Assembly: GCA_040882645.1 (NCBI GenBank)
Contig: JBBEAX010000021.1
Coordinates: 1 to 40,344, forward strand
DNA length: 40,344 nucleotides
Direction: 5' to 3'
Origin: JAUYIV01 sp040882645
Lineage (GTDB): Bacteria; Actinomycetota; Acidimicrobiia; Spongiisociales; UBA11373
Position 1 is the stretch's first letter, and each line of letters begins with the position of its first letter. A model generated the notes under the pieces. That model worked only from the letters and a program-made list of their open reading frames with translations. It was not told where the DNA came from and made no database searches. The translations under genes were made by a program, and so were the position numbers. Positions 40,113-40,344 of the stretch are shown here, piece after piece.

Positions 40113-40344
40113 ATCGAATCAGGGCCTGTACCGGAACGTCCAGCCGCGATCGCCCCTGGAGGAACTCGAGTTCGAGCAGCACCGAGACCGCCTCCACCGA
40201 GGCACCGGCGCCGTTGATCAATTCGACCGTTGCGGCGGCGGTGCCGCCGGTCGCGAGAACATCGTCGACGACGACGACCCGCGACCCCGGCCCGACCGCG
40301 TCCTCGTGGATCTCGAGGGTGTCGGTGCCGTACTCGAGGTCATA
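40105..40344 (-). CDS. apt: Adenine phosphoribosyltransferase (5' part cut by window edge)
   Basis: Salvages adenine to AMP with PRPP. Only the C-terminal 79 residues are in the window. They begin YDLEYGTDTLEIHEDAV, the APRT-specific segment, and include the PRPP-binding loop VVVVDDVLATGGT (23-35 of the visible part). The chain ends at TGA 40105-40107, overlapping relA by 8 nt. The apt-relA order is standard for actinobacteria. Confidence 0.95.
   Translation of the reverse strand, partial: YDLEYGTDTLEIHEDAVGPGSRVVVVDDVLATGGTAAATVELINGAGASVEAVSVLLELEFLQGRSRLDVPVQALIRYE

Noticed and set aside
39063..40217. Plus-strand open frame opposite relA and apt
   Set aside because: Antisense to two recognised genes with complete motifs; no family resemblance.

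Overview
The window is GC-rich and almost entirely coding. Its gene order and protein families point to an actinobacterium, most likely class Acidimicrobiia or a close relative. Evidence: an actinobacterial integration host factor (mihF); the actinobacterial order apt-relA-metallohydrolase-hisS-aspS and alaS-ruvX-mltG-aroE/aroC-aroK-aroB-pepQ-efp-nusB; a PriA with eroded helicase motifs; Thr/Pro-rich linkers in surface proteins; and a type IV pilus system without an outer-membrane secretin. A run of 10 Ns indicates a draft, possibly metagenomic, assembly. The class-level placement is inference.

Every gene but one is on the minus strand, so transcription runs from high to low coordinates. In that order: apt and relA (40.3-37.9 kb); two successive minor-pilin triads (37.8-31.6 kb); a metallo-beta-lactamase-fold hydrolase with hisS, aspS and rarA (31.4-26.4 kb); alaS, ruvX, mltG and aroE (26.3-21.3 kb); the core pilus operon pilB-pilT-pilC-pilA-pseudopilin-pilD-pilM-pilN-pilO-pilP-like (21.2-11.5 kb); aroC-aroK-aroB-pepQ-efp-nusB and a pyrF-like gene (11.4-6.1 kb); mihF; then rpoZ, coaBC, priA, def and fmt (4.8-0 kb). 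The single plus-strand gene, a cytidylate-kinase-like protein with an extra C-terminal domain, lies between mihF and rpoZ.

Housekeeping genes cover translation (alaS, aspS, hisS, efp, def, fmt), transcription (rpoZ, nusB), the shikimate pathway (aroB, aroC, aroE, aroK), coenzyme A synthesis (coaBC), stringent response and purine salvage (relA, apt), and DNA maintenance (rarA, ruvX, priA). Interleaved with them is a complete type IV pilus machine: assembly ATPase PilB, retraction ATPase PilT, platform PilC, prepilin peptidase PilD, alignment proteins PilM/N/O/P-like, a major pilin, and seven further pilin-like proteins. Both pilus blocks sit at junctions of otherwise conserved housekeeping clusters.

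The observations I rate highest are: (1) two tandem V-W-X minor-pilin triads, one carrying a large modular PilV, which could build two kinds of pilus tip; (2) arrays of 7-bp tandem repeats, some sharing a heptamer, at five operon boundaries, one folding into a 22-bp stem and three directly abutting -10-like hexamers of apparently leaderless genes; (3) a PyrF homologue without its catalytic motif; (4) a kinase-like protein fused to an unrecognised domain; (5) a PilT with a PilB-type N-terminal domain. No gene-free stretch exceeds 300 bp. I saw no tRNA, rRNA, CRISPR array, transposase or prophage gene.
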